From Candidatus Gastranaerophilales bacterium (GTDB taxonomy: Bacteria > Cyanobacteriota > Vampirovibrionia > Gastranaerophilales > Gastranaerophilaceae), in assembly GCA_944325605.1 (NCBI GenBank), contig CALVAX010000002.1, positions 1-64,000 on the forward strand: a DNA stretch of 64,000 nucleotides, given 5' to 3'. How positions within the stretch are numbered: the first letter of the stretch is position 1; every line of letters begins with the position of its first letter. A model generated the notes under the pieces. The model was not told the origin of the DNA. It ran no database searches and worked only from the letters and a program-made list of their open reading frames with translations. Both the position numbers and the translations under genes were made by a program. Shown here piece after piece: positions 43,844 to 53,002 of this stretch.

Positions 43844-43869
43844 ATAAATTTTCTACTGTAAAAGTAATC

Positions 43870-43899
43870 GACGGTTGAATTTTTCAACCGTCTTTTTTT
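43870..43899 (+). terminator. Intrinsic terminator of the nfeD-flotillin operon
   Basis: Perfect stem GACGGTTGAA / TTCAACCGTC with a 3-base loop, then a run of seven T. Confidence 0.93.
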
Positions 43900-43904
43900 G
43901 TACT

Positions 43905-44079
43905 TATATAGCAAAGTTTCACAGATACAATAAAAGCCCGTCATTCTGAGGACATTAGTCAGAAGAATCTTTTTTATCGAGATACTTCGGCCTCTCACAA
44001 AACAATACTTAATCGTTTTGTTCGGCAGAGTGCTCAGTATGACGCTGTTTTGAAAATTTTTGGCGAAATTTGCTATATA
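43905..44079. repeat. MITE-like dispersed element, family A, copy 3
   Basis: 175 bp with terminal repeats TATATAGCAAAGTTTC and GAAATTTGCTATATA, and an interior almost identical to copy 1 (3721-3894). It sits between the flotillin terminator and the asd promoter region. Confidence 0.85.
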
Positions 44080-44171
44080 CATCCCATTTTTTACGTTTTG
44101 TAATATGCAGGTCTATTTGTTTTTGTTTTTGCTAAGATTAAAGTTGCAAATCAAACACTGGGGGAAATCAA

Positions 44172-45188
44172 ATGAGAAAACCGAATATCGCAATTTTAGG
44201 CGCAACAGGTGTTGTGGGAAGAGAAATCACTAAAATAGTTGATGAAATGAAAATTCCTTACAATGAGATTAAATTCTTATCAAGCGCGAAAAGCGCCGGA
44301 ACAAAACTTGAATTTCAGGGAAAAACCTACACCGTGGAAGAAGCAAAACCAGAAAGCTTTGACGGCATAAATATCGTACTTGCTTCTGCCGGCGGCTCGA
44401 CATCTCAAAAATTTGCACCTGAAATTGTGAAAAGAGGCGGAGTTTTGATAGACAATTCTTCAGCCTTCAGAATGGAACAAGATGTTCCGCTCGTGATTGC
44501 AAACGTTAATGATGAAGATTTGAGGAAACATAAAGGCATTATCTCAAACCCGAACTGTTCAACTTCTCAATTGATGCTTGTCTTAAAGCCTCTTCATGAA
44601 AAAGCAGTGATAAAAAGGTTATTAGTATCAACTTATCAGGCAGTGTCAGGAGCAGGGCTTGCCGCAATGAATGAACTTACGGCAGACACAAAAGCAAATC
44701 TTGCCGGCGAAATTTTTGAAAATAAATGTTTCAAAAAACCGATTTCCTTCAACGTAATCCCGCAGATAGATGTATTCTGTGAAAACGGTTATACAAAAGA
44801 AGAAATGAAAGTCGTGAATGAAACTAAAAAAATTCTTCATCTTCCTTCAGACCTTCCGATATCCTGCACGGCAGTCAGAGTTCCGGTCTACACAGGACAC
44901 AGCGAAGCGGTAGACATAGAATTTGAAAAAGAAATTACCCCTGATGAAGTCAGAGAAATTCTCAAAAATTCATTCGGAGTAAAAGTTATTGACAACCCTG
45001 ACAACTATGAATATCCGACAACAAGAGATGCAGCAGGAGTTGACCCTGTTTTTGCCGGCAGAATAAGAAAAAATCTCGCTTTTAAAAACGGAATTTCCCT
45101 CTGGTGTGTGGCAGATAACCTGCGCATAGGAGCTGCCTTGAACACCGTCAGAATTTGTGAAAAAATAATAGAAATGGATTTATTTTAA
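44172..45188 (+). CDS. asd: Aspartate-semialdehyde dehydrogenase
   Basis: 338 aa. NADP-binding GATGVVGREI (about 10-19), active-site NPNCSTSQ (Cys about 128), and the substrate motif RVPVYTGHSEAV (about 237-248, with His). It makes the branch-point aldehyde for lysine/diaminopimelate, threonine and methionine. A long GGGGGAAATC ribosome region precedes the ATG. No pathway partner is adjacent. Confidence 0.96.
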   Translation: MRKPNIAILGATGVVGREITKIVDEMKIPYNEIKFLSSAKSAGTKLEFQGKTYTVEEAKPESFDGINIVLASAGGSTSQKFAPEIVKRGGVLIDNSSAFRMEQDVPLVIANVNDEDLRKHKGIISNPNCSTSQLMLVLKPLHEKAVIKRLLVSTYQAVSGAGLAAMNELTADTKANLAGEIFENKCFKKPISFNVIPQIDVFCENGYTKEEMKVVNETKKILHLPSDLPISCTAVRVPVYTGHSEAVDIEFEKEITPDEVREILKNSFGVKVIDNPDNYEYPTTRDAAGVDPVFAGRIRKNLAFKNGISLWCVADNLRIGAALNTVRICEKIIEMDLF

Positions 45189-45327
45189 TTTTTGTATTAG
45201 ATTAAACTTGTCAAACAGGTTTAAGCAAAAATTCCGATGACAAACGTAAGAAAATAAATAAAAATAAAATTGCAAAGAGCAAAAAATAAAATTAAGGCAT
45301 TTTATAATAATGTCAGTGGAGAAAACA

Positions 45328-45459
45328 ATGAAAACCCAGACTTTAATTATGGAAAAAGAAGAAATCAAAAACGAAAAAAAAGAACTAAAAGACGAACAGA
45401 AATTTAATTACCCGCGCTCAACAGTAGAAATGCTTGAGCAGACACTGCAAATTGCTTAA
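45328..45459 (+). CDS. 43-aa charged small protein
   Basis: Begins MKTQTLIMEKEEIKNEKK and ends VEMLEQTLQIA; highly charged, helical, no recognised family. GGAG six bases before the ATG supports translation, and it has 132 bp of open frame between two real genes. It could be a coding leader for the next small gene or a separate protein. Confidence 0.45.
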   Translation: MKTQTLIMEKEEIKNEKKELKDEQKFNYPRSTVEMLEQTLQIA

Positions 45460-45541
45460 TAAAAATTAAACAAAAGCGGAAATCATGCAATTTTTTAGAC
45501 CGGCCTTACTTATATATAATGAAAGGAAGGCTGGTTTGTGT

Positions 45542-45736
45542 ATGTATAATTCAATAAAAAAAGCGGCTTCGGGGTTCAGTTACGGATTGCCGACAAGATT
45601 TGACGATATAATGAAGGAAATAAGTGCAGAAAAGGCAAATATTAAGGCATATAAGAAACTAAACGAACCCGCTAAAGATATCAAGTATTACAAATTGGGC
45701 GACAAACTCGGCGACGTATTGAATAAAATAATTTAG
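45542..45736 (+). CDS. 64-aa hypothetical protein
   Basis: From an ATG following a weakly spaced GGAAGG. The sequence MYNSIKKAASGFSYGLPTRF is followed by a Lys-rich helical region ending KLGDVLNKII. Not recognised. It lies upstream of the heptose adenylyltransferase gene with its own AT-rich promoter region between. Confidence 0.5.
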   Translation: MYNSIKKAASGFSYGLPTRFDDIMKEISAEKANIKAYKKLNEPAKDIKYYKLGDKLGDVLNKII

Positions 45737-45813
45737 AGAAATATATTACTTTTTGTTAATATAGTAGGCTTTTTATTCCTTGTTTCTGGTATGATGATTA
45801 AATAAGGAGTAAT

Positions 45814-46299
45814 ATGGGACAGGTATTGAGAAGAGAAAAGGTTGCAGAATTTGTTTCAAACCTTCATAAAAGCGGAAAGACAGTTGTTGCAACAAACGGC
45901 TGTTTTGATATTCTGCATGTAGGACATATCAGGTATCTGGAAAAGACAAAGACCTTTGCTGATTATATGATTGTCCTTCTGAATTCAGACAAATCAGTCC
46001 GCTCAATCAAAGGCGAAGGTCGTCCGATAAATAACGAAAATGACAGGGCGGAAATTTTATGTGCGCTCAGATGCGTTGATTATGTTGTGCTTTTTGATGA
46101 GGACAGTCCGCGTAATCTTCTGGATGAGATAAAGCCCGATGTTTATACAAAAGGCGCAGATTACACAATGGAAACCCTTCCAGAAGCTGATATAATGAAA
46201 AAAAACGGAACAAGAGTTGAATTTATCGACTTTGTAGAAGGAAAGTCAACAACAAAAACCATCGAAAAAATATCCGGAAATTCTGATATAAGAAATTAG
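45814..46299 (+). CDS. rfaE2: D-glycero-beta-D-manno-heptose 1-phosphate adenylyltransferase (RfaE2 / HldE C-terminal type)
   Basis: 161 aa. Nucleotidyl transferase motif TNGCFDILHVGHIRYLE (about 26-42; HxGH = HVGH) and RCVDYVVLFDEDSP. It activates heptose 1-phosphate with ATP to ADP-heptose for the LPS core. In enterobacteria this domain is fused to a kinase (HldE); here it stands alone. It sits 97 bp upstream of lpxD, so LPS core and lipid A genes are grouped. Confidence 0.93.
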   Translation: MGQVLRREKVAEFVSNLHKSGKTVVATNGCFDILHVGHIRYLEKTKTFADYMIVLLNSDKSVRSIKGEGRPINNENDRAEILCALRCVDYVVLFDEDSPRNLLDEIKPDVYTKGADYTMETLPEADIMKKNGTRVEFIDFVEGKSTTKTIEKISGNSDIRN

Positions 46300-46395
46300 A
46301 ATAACAGGAATATTCAAGGAAAACCTTATAAATTAAGTTTTTCTGAATAAGACAAAAGTTTAAAAAACGAGAATAACAATTAAGGAGATAAGCTT

Positions 46396-47499
46396 ATGAA
46401 AACTTTTACGGTTGAAGAAATTTCACAGATTGTCGGCGGAATGCTTACGAAAGCCCAAGATGTAAAAATTTCGCAGATTGCACCGCCTCTTTTGTCGGAT
46501 GAAAATACTCTTGCATTAGCACTGGGCGAAGACGAGATTGCAAATCTTGCAAAATCAAAGGCAAAGGCAGCGCTTGTACCTTTGGGAGTACAGATTGACG
46601 GATTAACAACCATAGAAGTTGAGCGTCCGCGCCTTGCAATGATGAAACTTCTGAACCTGTTTTATACTGCGCCTGTCGTAAATAAAGGGGTTCACCCGTC
46701 CGCAGTAGTTGACCCGACGGCAAAACTCGGCGAAAACGTTCAAATAGGGCCGAATGTAGTTATTTCGCACGATGCCGTAATCGGTGACAATACCAAAATC
46801 CTTGCAAACTCCTACATCGGCGGCGGGGCAAAAATCGGCAAAAACTGTTTCTTTCACGCAGGTGTAAACGTTGGCGACAGAGTGGAAGTCGGAAATGATG
46901 TAATTCTTCATCACGGGGTTTCGTTAGGTGCCGACGGTTTCAGTTTTGTAACCGAAAATCCTGACAACATCGAACAGGCAAGAAAAGACGGTGAAATTAA
47001 AGATGCAAATCAGAAACATGTAATCTTCAAAATACCGTCAATCGGTTCTGTTAAAATCGGAAACAACGTTGAAATAGGTGCAAACAGCACAATTGACCGC
47101 GGCACAATTGAAAACACCACAATCGGCGACAACACAAAAATTGATGACCTTGTAATGATAGGCCATAACTGTAAAATTGGTCAAGGCTGCCTGATTGTTT
47201 CCCAGGTCGGGATTGCCGGAAGCTGCGTAATCGGTGACAGAGTCGTAATCGCAGGTCAGGCTGGTCTTGCAGACCATATTGAAATCGGTTCTGACACAAT
47301 CATTACAGCAAAAGCCGGCGTTACAAAATCTTTCCCTGAAAAATCAATTATTGTAGGTATTCCGGCTGTTCCGAGAAAAGAATTTATAAAACAGCTCAAG
47401 ACAATGAAAGATGCTCAGGAAATTTTTGCAAAATTCAGAAAATATGAACCGCTTTTGAAAGAATTTGAGGAAAATATCAATAATGACCACAATTCTTAA
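46396..47499 (+). CDS. lpxD: UDP-3-O-acylglucosamine N-acyltransferase (LpxD)
   Basis: 367 aa. N-terminal uridine-binding domain (about 1-100) followed by a left-handed beta-helix of hexapeptide repeats, with the catalytic His in the [10 protein letters not shown]...[13 protein letters not shown] region. It adds the N-linked acyl chain of lipid A. Its last codons overlap lpxC by 17 bp. First gene of a lpxD-lpxC-fabZ operon. Confidence 0.95.
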   Translation: MKTFTVEEISQIVGGMLTKAQDVKISQIAPPLLSDENTLALALGEDEIANLAKSKAKAALVPLGVQIDGLTTIEVERPRLAMMKLLNLFYTAPVVNKGVHPSAVVDPTAKLGENVQIGPNVVISHDAVIGDNTKILANSYIGGGAKIGKNCFFHAGVNVGDRVEVGNDVILHHGVSLGADGFSFVTENPDNIEQARKDGEIKDANQKHVIFKIPSIGSVKIGNNVEIGANSTIDRGTIENTTIGDNTKIDDLVMIGHNCKIGQGCLIVSQVGIAGSCVIGDRVVIAGQAGLADHIEIGSDTIITAKAGVTKSFPEKSIIVGIPAVPRKEFIKQLKTMKDAQEIFAKFRKYEPLLKEFEENINNDHNS

Positions 47500-48358
47500 T
47501 GAAATAACAATTCAGGGACACGGTTTGATGAAAAACAAACCGTGTTCTGTAAAATTTTTCCCGTCAAAAGAAGGAAAAATCAGATATTACATTTGCAAAG
47601 ACGCCGGCCCGAATTTGACAAAAGAAGATTTGTCAACTCTCTGCGCTGAAGGTAAAATCGAACCTTTTGAAGCGATAGCAGATAATGTTTTGTCAACTGA
47701 CCATTGTGTTGTTATCGGAAATAAAAAGCACAGAGCAATGCTGACCGAACACCTGACAGCAGCACTGGCCTTTTGCGGGATAGACAGCATAGATATTCTT
47801 ATGACGGAAGAAGAAGTTCCGGCGCTCGACGGAAGTTCAAAACAGTGGGTTGAACTTTTTGAAAAAGCGGGGATTGAAAAACATCTTTTTGAGAAGAAAA
47901 AATTTTATACGGTTAAAGAGCCTGTGTATTATCTTAATGGCAAAACAAGTCTTGTCGTTTTGCCATCGGATGAACTTTACATATCATATGCCGTAAACTA
48001 TGACCATCCGGATTTAACAAGACGCTGGGTCGCATACAATCCGAAACAAAAAGACGAAATTATAGAAGCAAGAACTTTCGGGTTTTATAAAGATCTGAAA
48101 AAATTTCAGATGCTCGGATTTGCAAGAGGAGTGAACATCGAAAACACCCTCGGGCTTCAGGATGAAGGCTACACATCGCCATTAAGAAGCGACTTAGAAC
48201 CTGTTAAACATAAAATTCTTGATTTAATCGGAGATTTTTATTTAACCGGTGTAAATCCCCTGAATATGAAATGCCAGATTTTAGTCAAAGAAGCAGGGCA
48301 TGCCGTTCATATTAAAACAGCAAAAATGTTAAAAGATAAATTGATAGAATGTAAATAA
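47483..48358 (+). CDS. lpxC: UDP-3-O-acyl-N-acetylglucosamine deacetylase (LpxC)
   Basis: 291 aa from ATG 47483, which overlaps the end of lpxD. Zinc-binding and catalytic motifs: [22 protein letters not shown] (His pair), [10 protein letters not shown], and the C-terminal [15 protein letters not shown]...HAVH. It performs the committed step of lipid A synthesis and is normally the regulated point. Gene order LpxD-LpxC-FabZ differs from the enterobacterial order and resembles cyanobacterial-type clusters. Confidence 0.94.
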   Translation: MTTILNEITIQGHGLMKNKPCSVKFFPSKEGKIRYYICKDAGPNLTKEDLSTLCAEGKIEPFEAIADNVLSTDHCVVIGNKKHRAMLTEHLTAALAFCGIDSIDILMTEEEVPALDGSSKQWVELFEKAGIEKHLFEKKKFYTVKEPVYYLNGKTSLVVLPSDELYISYAVNYDHPDLTRRWVAYNPKQKDEIIEARTFGFYKDLKKFQMLGFARGVNIENTLGLQDEGYTSPLRSDLEPVKHKILDLIGDFYLTGVNPLNMKCQILVKEAGHAVHIKTAKMLKDKLIECK

Positions 48359-48389
48359 TTAAAAGTAAATATAATAGGAGAGAATGATT

Positions 48390-48842
48390 ATGACAGAACA
48401 AGCGGAAGAAAAAATACTGCAGTTTGATACAATGCAAATAATGGAAATGATTCCTCACAGATATCCGTTTTTACTTGTAGACAGAATTACGGAATGCGTT
48501 CCGGGCAAATACGCAAAAGGGTACAAAAACTTGACAATGAACGAACAGTTTTTCCAGGGCCATTTCCCGGGAAATCCGATAATGCCCGGGGTTTTGCAGC
48601 TTGAAGCTATGGCGCAGTGCTCTGCTCCGATATTGATGACAATGCCGGAATTTGAAGGAAAATTAACCCTTTACGCAGGTGTTGACGGTGTAAGATTTAA
48701 AAATATTGTCCGCCCAGGAGATAAATTTGAGATGGAAGTTGAATTGACTAAAGTTAAAGGCCCTGTTTGCAAGGCTCACGGTATCGGAAAAGTGGACGGC
48801 AAAATCTGTGTAGAAGCAGATATGACTTTTGCATTAAAATAA
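48390..48842 (+). CDS. fabZ: 3-hydroxyacyl-ACP dehydratase (FabZ)
   Basis: 150 aa, hot-dog fold: MIPHRYPFLLVDRI (catalytic His), GHFPGNPIMPGVLQLEAMAQ (catalytic Glu/Asp helix). It dehydrates 3-hydroxyacyl-ACP in fatty acid synthesis and competes with LpxA/LpxD for substrate. The start is placed at the second ATG, nine bases after GGAG; the first (48384) is too close. Confidence 0.94.
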   Translation: MTEQAEEKILQFDTMQIMEMIPHRYPFLLVDRITECVPGKYAKGYKNLTMNEQFFQGHFPGNPIMPGVLQLEAMAQCSAPILMTMPEFEGKLTLYAGVDGVRFKNIVRPGDKFEMEVELTKVKGPVCKAHGIGKVDGKICVEADMTFALK

Positions 48843-48878
48843 TAGACAATTTATATAGTTCTGCGTATAATAGAAAGT

Positions 48879-50039
48879 ATGAGAAATCCGTTTCCCATAC
48901 TTTCTAATTTATTTTCGAAGAAGGACAGTCTGGAAATATCACCTAAGAGCGCTGATGAATTGGAGAATTCTATCCTTCTTGCACTTTTGTATATATCAAA
49001 AAACATCCGTCCGAACGGAAGATTTGTTTACAGAAATAATTTGAACCCGAAGAAAAAATATTCCGACAAATATTACAGTTCGCTACGACACGCAGGCACC
49101 CTGTATTCAATGTATCTTTGCGAAAGACTGCTCGGGAAAGAGGCACTCTATAATAAACGGCTCTTATCTTCAGAATATCTTGTAAAAAATTATATAAAAA
49201 AAGTTGGCAAGGATATGTACGGACTTTTATCAAAACCGGAAGAAGAAGCCCCTGCACTACTTGCAACATCAGGCGGAACTGGACTTGCCTTAATAGCACT
49301 TTCAAATCTTCTGAAAGACAACAAAATTTCAAAACATATTCTTGAAAAAATGGGGAATTTTTTGATATTTATGCAAACCCCTCAGGGAGATTTTTGTCCG
49401 AGTTTTGAACTTGTAAAAAAAGAAAAATCAAATCTTCATTCTGCAAGGTATTATCCCGGAGAATCGTGTCTTGGATTATTGTATTTGTATGAATTTGACA
49501 AACAGGAAAAGTGGCTTGAAACAGCTAAAAAAGGTCTGCTAAGACTTGCCGAAAAGGCTGCAGATAAAGGTGTGGCTAACTTGTCATTTGATCACTGGGG
49601 AATGCTTGCAACCCAAAAATTATTTGCCACTCCGGATAATGCACTTAATTCACCGCAGCGAGCACTTTTAACGGCATTTGCCGAAAGAAATGTAAAAGCA
49701 ATTATTGCAAAACAGAATTTGAATACAAGAGATGAAAACTTCGGCTCGTTTACCATAAACCGTTCACTTTGCGGAAACGCTACAAATATGGAAGGTTTGA
49801 TTGCGGCTTATCAATGTTTGGATAATAAAGTTTTAAGACAGAAGCTCGCATATTCACTAAAGGCCGGAGTTGAATTTTTAATGAAAAAGCAGGTAAAAAC
49901 AGGTGTTTGCGAAGGCGGAATTCCGGCAAGCCCTGACTGGGATAAACCGGATGCCAAAAATGCAGATAAAGAAATAAGAATTGACTATGTTCAGCACACG
50001 ATGTCAGCATGGATTGCATATAAAAGTTTGCTGGATTAG
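48879..50039 (+). CDS. Hypothetical alpha/alpha-toroid protein
   Basis: 386 aa, not recognised. Repeating motifs (LRHAGTLYSMYLCERLLG, LLATSGGTGLALIALSNLL, PGESCLGLLYLYEF and a later TNMEGLIAAYQCL) fit an alpha/alpha-barrel like glycosidases, LanC-type cyclases or terpene cyclases. No signal peptide. Two aromatic His/Asp sites (SFDHWG, DYVQHTMSAW) could be active-site residues. TATAAT (48866-48871) lies 7 bases before the ATG with no ribosome site. It is inserted in the lipid A cluster between fabZ and lpxA. Confidence 0.7.
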   Translation: MRNPFPILSNLFSKKDSLEISPKSADELENSILLALLYISKNIRPNGRFVYRNNLNPKKKYSDKYYSSLRHAGTLYSMYLCERLLGKEALYNKRLLSSEYLVKNYIKKVGKDMYGLLSKPEEEAPALLATSGGTGLALIALSNLLKDNKISKHILEKMGNFLIFMQTPQGDFCPSFELVKKEKSNLHSARYYPGESCLGLLYLYEFDKQEKWLETAKKGLLRLAEKAADKGVANLSFDHWGMLATQKLFATPDNALNSPQRALLTAFAERNVKAIIAKQNLNTRDENFGSFTINRSLCGNATNMEGLIAAYQCLDNKVLRQKLAYSLKAGVEFLMKKQVKTGVCEGGIPASPDWDKPDAKNADKEIRIDYVQHTMSAWIAYKSLLD

Positions 50040-50102
50040 AAAATTAGTGCGCAAAAAAAATAATTCACGTATTTTATATTTTCAGACAAGGAGATACCCC
50101 GC

Positions 50103-51713
50103 ATGCAAATTCATTACATTACCCCTGCGATTTTATCAAGAAATACCGCTTATTTGAAACAGAATAAAAAAGACTTAACTTTGCAGCCTGCAGCTGTAAA
50201 TACAAGTCGGCCTGATTTAACCAAACTTCCTTCGACGAGGGATTATTTAAGCTTTACGGGCGGATACAGTTTAAACCTTGCAGACACAATTGCAAATCTT
50301 GATAAACTGGCACAAAAAAATTCTTCAGTTTATCCAAAACATATTCGCGAATGGGCAGGCATGATTTTAGAGGGCGGAAATAAAGCGAAGCAAACTCTGA
50401 TTGACATTCACAAAAAATATTATGAATCTTTGAAAAGCTGCACTTCTCTTGACGAAGTAAAACAAAAATTTTCTGAATTTGCAGACGTCCTTTCAGACAG
50501 CGAAGTTTCTTTCTCAAAAAACTCTTTTGGCGAAGCTGTAAAAGCAGGCGAAATGGAATGTTTTGATAAGAATGAAGATTTGTCGCTGCAGATTTTAAAA
50601 CTGTATTACGGCGAAGGGTTTTCTCTGAATGACCTGAAAAAATACACGGACGGAAAAGATATTTACTGGACAATGAAAAAATTGAACATTCCGCGCCAGA
50701 ATCAAACTTACGGACAAATTTTGAAGCTTTCTGATCCTGATTACAATGCAAGATTAACGGCCGAGATGACATACAAGCGCAGACTTGCGCTTGATAAAAA
50801 AGCACAGGAAGCAGGTGAGCCTGTTTACATTCCGCGCGGGCCGCTTTCAAAAGAACACAGAGAACATATTTCGGAAGGCTTGAAAAAATACTATCAGGAA
50901 AATCCGGCAAGAATTTATGAAATGTCTGCAAAAATGAAAGAATTTTACAGACAAAATCCTGAAAAATCCGAAGAAATGACAAGAGTTTTGCAAAAAGCCT
51001 GGAATGCTTACGGTGCAGACAGAATAAAGTCAGCCCTTTCAGGATTTATGAAAAATAAAGGTTTTAAAAACTTCAACCCGGAAGCAAATCCTGTTGAGAT
51101 ATCAAAAGAACAGTCAAATGCCTTAAAGCAGTTCTGGGGTATGAACGAGTGGGCAAGAAAGACTTTTTCAAGAAATATGGAATATGCCTGGAAAAAAGTA
51201 AAGGAAGAAAATGAAGCATTTTTTACAATAAGAACTGTTCCTTTAAGATTAAGCAAATTCGTTGAAGAAAAAGCGGGACTTACTCAAGGAACTTTAGATG
51301 TTGATACAACTTACAATCCTTATCTTAAAACCAGCAGTATTGATGAAATTTCAAACGCAATTTTTACAAAATATACCGATATTAAAGGCCTACAAAACGT
51401 TATGGCTGATACATATCAGATTTCAATTTTGCATGTATTAAACAGTTTGAAAGATATGAATTTAAAGAGAAAACCGAAAGACTTTCAGGTTGTTCTGGAC
51501 TATGCTGCAGGTATTGTAAGAGGAAATCTTCAAAAAGACGGCAGCAAACCTTACAAAATTCAATCAACCGATGAGGCCCAGAGTGATTACATGGAACTTG
51601 CGATGATTGCGGCACAATCAAAAAATCAGGAACTTGTCGATATCATAAATAATGCTCTTGAAGAAGGGTTTGAAATGGCAATGGATTTTCATAAAGATTT
51701 CATATTAAAATAA
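50103..51713 (+). CDS. Hypothetical protein with NUMOD3-like motifs
   Basis: 536 aa, no signal peptide. Residues about 240-315 carry two helical motifs (LSKEHREHISEGLKKYYQEN and a related EMSAKMKEFYRQNP) that resemble NUMOD3, a DNA-binding module found in homing endonucleases, but no HNH or GIY-YIG active site is visible. The N-terminal 80 residues look disordered. A good GGAG precedes the ATG. It is the second unknown gene between fabZ and lpxA. Confidence 0.65.
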   Translation: MQIHYITPAILSRNTAYLKQNKKDLTLQPAAVNTSRPDLTKLPSTRDYLSFTGGYSLNLADTIANLDKLAQKNSSVYPKHIREWAGMILEGGNKAKQTLIDIHKKYYESLKSCTSLDEVKQKFSEFADVLSDSEVSFSKNSFGEAVKAGEMECFDKNEDLSLQILKLYYGEGFSLNDLKKYTDGKDIYWTMKKLNIPRQNQTYGQILKLSDPDYNARLTAEMTYKRRLALDKKAQEAGEPVYIPRGPLSKEHREHISEGLKKYYQENPARIYEMSAKMKEFYRQNPEKSEEMTRVLQKAWNAYGADRIKSALSGFMKNKGFKNFNPEANPVEISKEQSNALKQFWGMNEWARKTFSRNMEYAWKKVKEENEAFFTIRTVPLRLSKFVEEKAGLTQGTLDVDTTYNPYLKTSSIDEISNAIFTKYTDIKGLQNVMADTYQISILHVLNSLKDMNLKRKPKDFQVVLDYAAGIVRGNLQKDGSKPYKIQSTDEAQSDYMELAMIAAQSKNQELVDIINNALEEGFEMAMDFHKDFILK

Positions 51714-51782
51714 TATAAAATTATTGTTGTGCGCCTCAATTTGTACTATAATTGACACATAATAAGCAAAGAGAGGTAATTT

Positions 51783-52592
51783 ATGATAGACAAAACAGCA
51801 ATAATTCATCCGTCAGCCGAGATTGCGGAAGATGCGATTATCGGGCCTTATGTAGTAATCGGCGAAAACGTAAAAATCGGAAGCGGTACAAGAGTAATTT
51901 CAAATGCACATATAGAATTTGCGGAAATCGGTGAAAATTGTACGATTTCCCCGTTTGCGACAATCGGTTCGGAGCCTCAGGATTTAGGCTACAAAGGCGA
52001 GCCGACAAAAGTTGTAATCGGCGACGGCACAATTATTAAAGAAAACGTAACCGTTCACAGAGGTGCAGCCTGCGGAGATTTTACAACCAGAATCGGCAAA
52101 AAATGTCTTTTGATGGTCGGGTCACATGTTGCGCACAACTGTGTTCTGGCAGATGAAGTCATTCTTGCAAACCTTGTCACATTAGGCGGGCATGTTCACG
52201 TCGGATTCGGCGCATTTGTCGGTGGAATGAGCGTGTTCCATCAGAATATAAGAATCGGTGATATGGCGATTATAAGCGGATTTTCGGCCTCCCGTCAGGA
52301 TATCCTGCCGTACTCAAAAGGCGAAGGCAGACCGCCTGTTCCGCGCGGACTTAATATTGTTGCGATGAAGCGCAGAGGAGTTCCGCTGGAAGTCAGAACT
52401 CATACTAACGAAGCTTTCAAACTTTTGATTTCCGAAGAATACAACACAACTCAGGCAATCGAAAAGATTAAGGCTGAAATCCCGATGAACCCGTATATTG
52501 AAAAGATGATTGAATTTATCAAGACATCAAAACGCGGAGTTCTTCTTAAATCACACAAATCCGGCCACGAATCGCTCGAAAGCGAAGAATAA
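51783..52592 (+). CDS. lpxA: UDP-N-acetylglucosamine acyltransferase (LpxA)
   Basis: 269 aa, left-handed beta-helix: IHPSAEIAEDAIIGPYVVIG at the start, catalytic His in SHVAHNC (about 120), and GLNIVAMKRRGVP in the C-terminal helical cap. It adds the first acyl chain to UDP-GlcNAc. GAGAGG precedes the ATG. The gene is separated from lpxD-C-fabZ by two unknown genes. Confidence 0.95.
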   Translation: MIDKTAIIHPSAEIAEDAIIGPYVVIGENVKIGSGTRVISNAHIEFAEIGENCTISPFATIGSEPQDLGYKGEPTKVVIGDGTIIKENVTVHRGAACGDFTTRIGKKCLLMVGSHVAHNCVLADEVILANLVTLGGHVHVGFGAFVGGMSVFHQNIRIGDMAIISGFSASRQDILPYSKGEGRPPVPRGLNIVAMKRRGVPLEVRTHTNEAFKLLISEEYNTTQAIEKIKAEIPMNPYIEKMIEFIKTSKRGVLLKSHKSGHESLESEE

Positions 52593-52598
52593 GAGTTC

Positions 52599-52937
52599 AT
52601 TGTCCGGCAAAAACTGTCATCCTGAGCTGCACGGGCAGAGGGTGAAATCCGCAAGTCGTACCTGTGAAGGATCCATGTAAAAGGCAATGAGATTTTTCGG
52701 ACTAGCGTCCTCAGAATGACGTGAAGAAATGTATGTCATCTTGAGCGTAACGAAAGAGCAGCTAAAAATAGGACGTCATCCTGAGGCTTTAGCCGAAGGA
52801 TCTCCTAAAAATGTCATGAGAGTCTCCGGTTGCGGCGCTTCCTCAGAATGACATATAAAGCAGCCCGACGGGATTTTTTTCAGGCGTTGTCTCCGGAATG
52901 ACGGCACGAAATTATTACGATTCCATTGCCGGACAAT
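52599..52937. repeat. MITE-like compound element, family C
   Basis: 339 bp bounded by perfect 12-bp inverted repeats ATTGTCCGGCAA / TTGCCGGACAAT. Inside are several GTCATCCTGAG- and CTCAGAATGAC-type palindromic modules. It occupies nearly the whole 410-bp gap after lpxA; nothing else is seen there except AT-rich DNA before the aminopeptidase. Confidence 0.75.
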
Positions 52938-53002
52938 AAATTAACCAATACAAAGAATTAAAATAAAATGATATTATTATAAATATAGCACGGGGGAAAT
53001 TT

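Noticed and set aside
50254-50982. 242-aa minus-strand open frame
   Set aside because: Exact antisense of a better plus-strand gene, with no ribosome site and a Phe/Leu/Ser/Cys-rich shadow composition.
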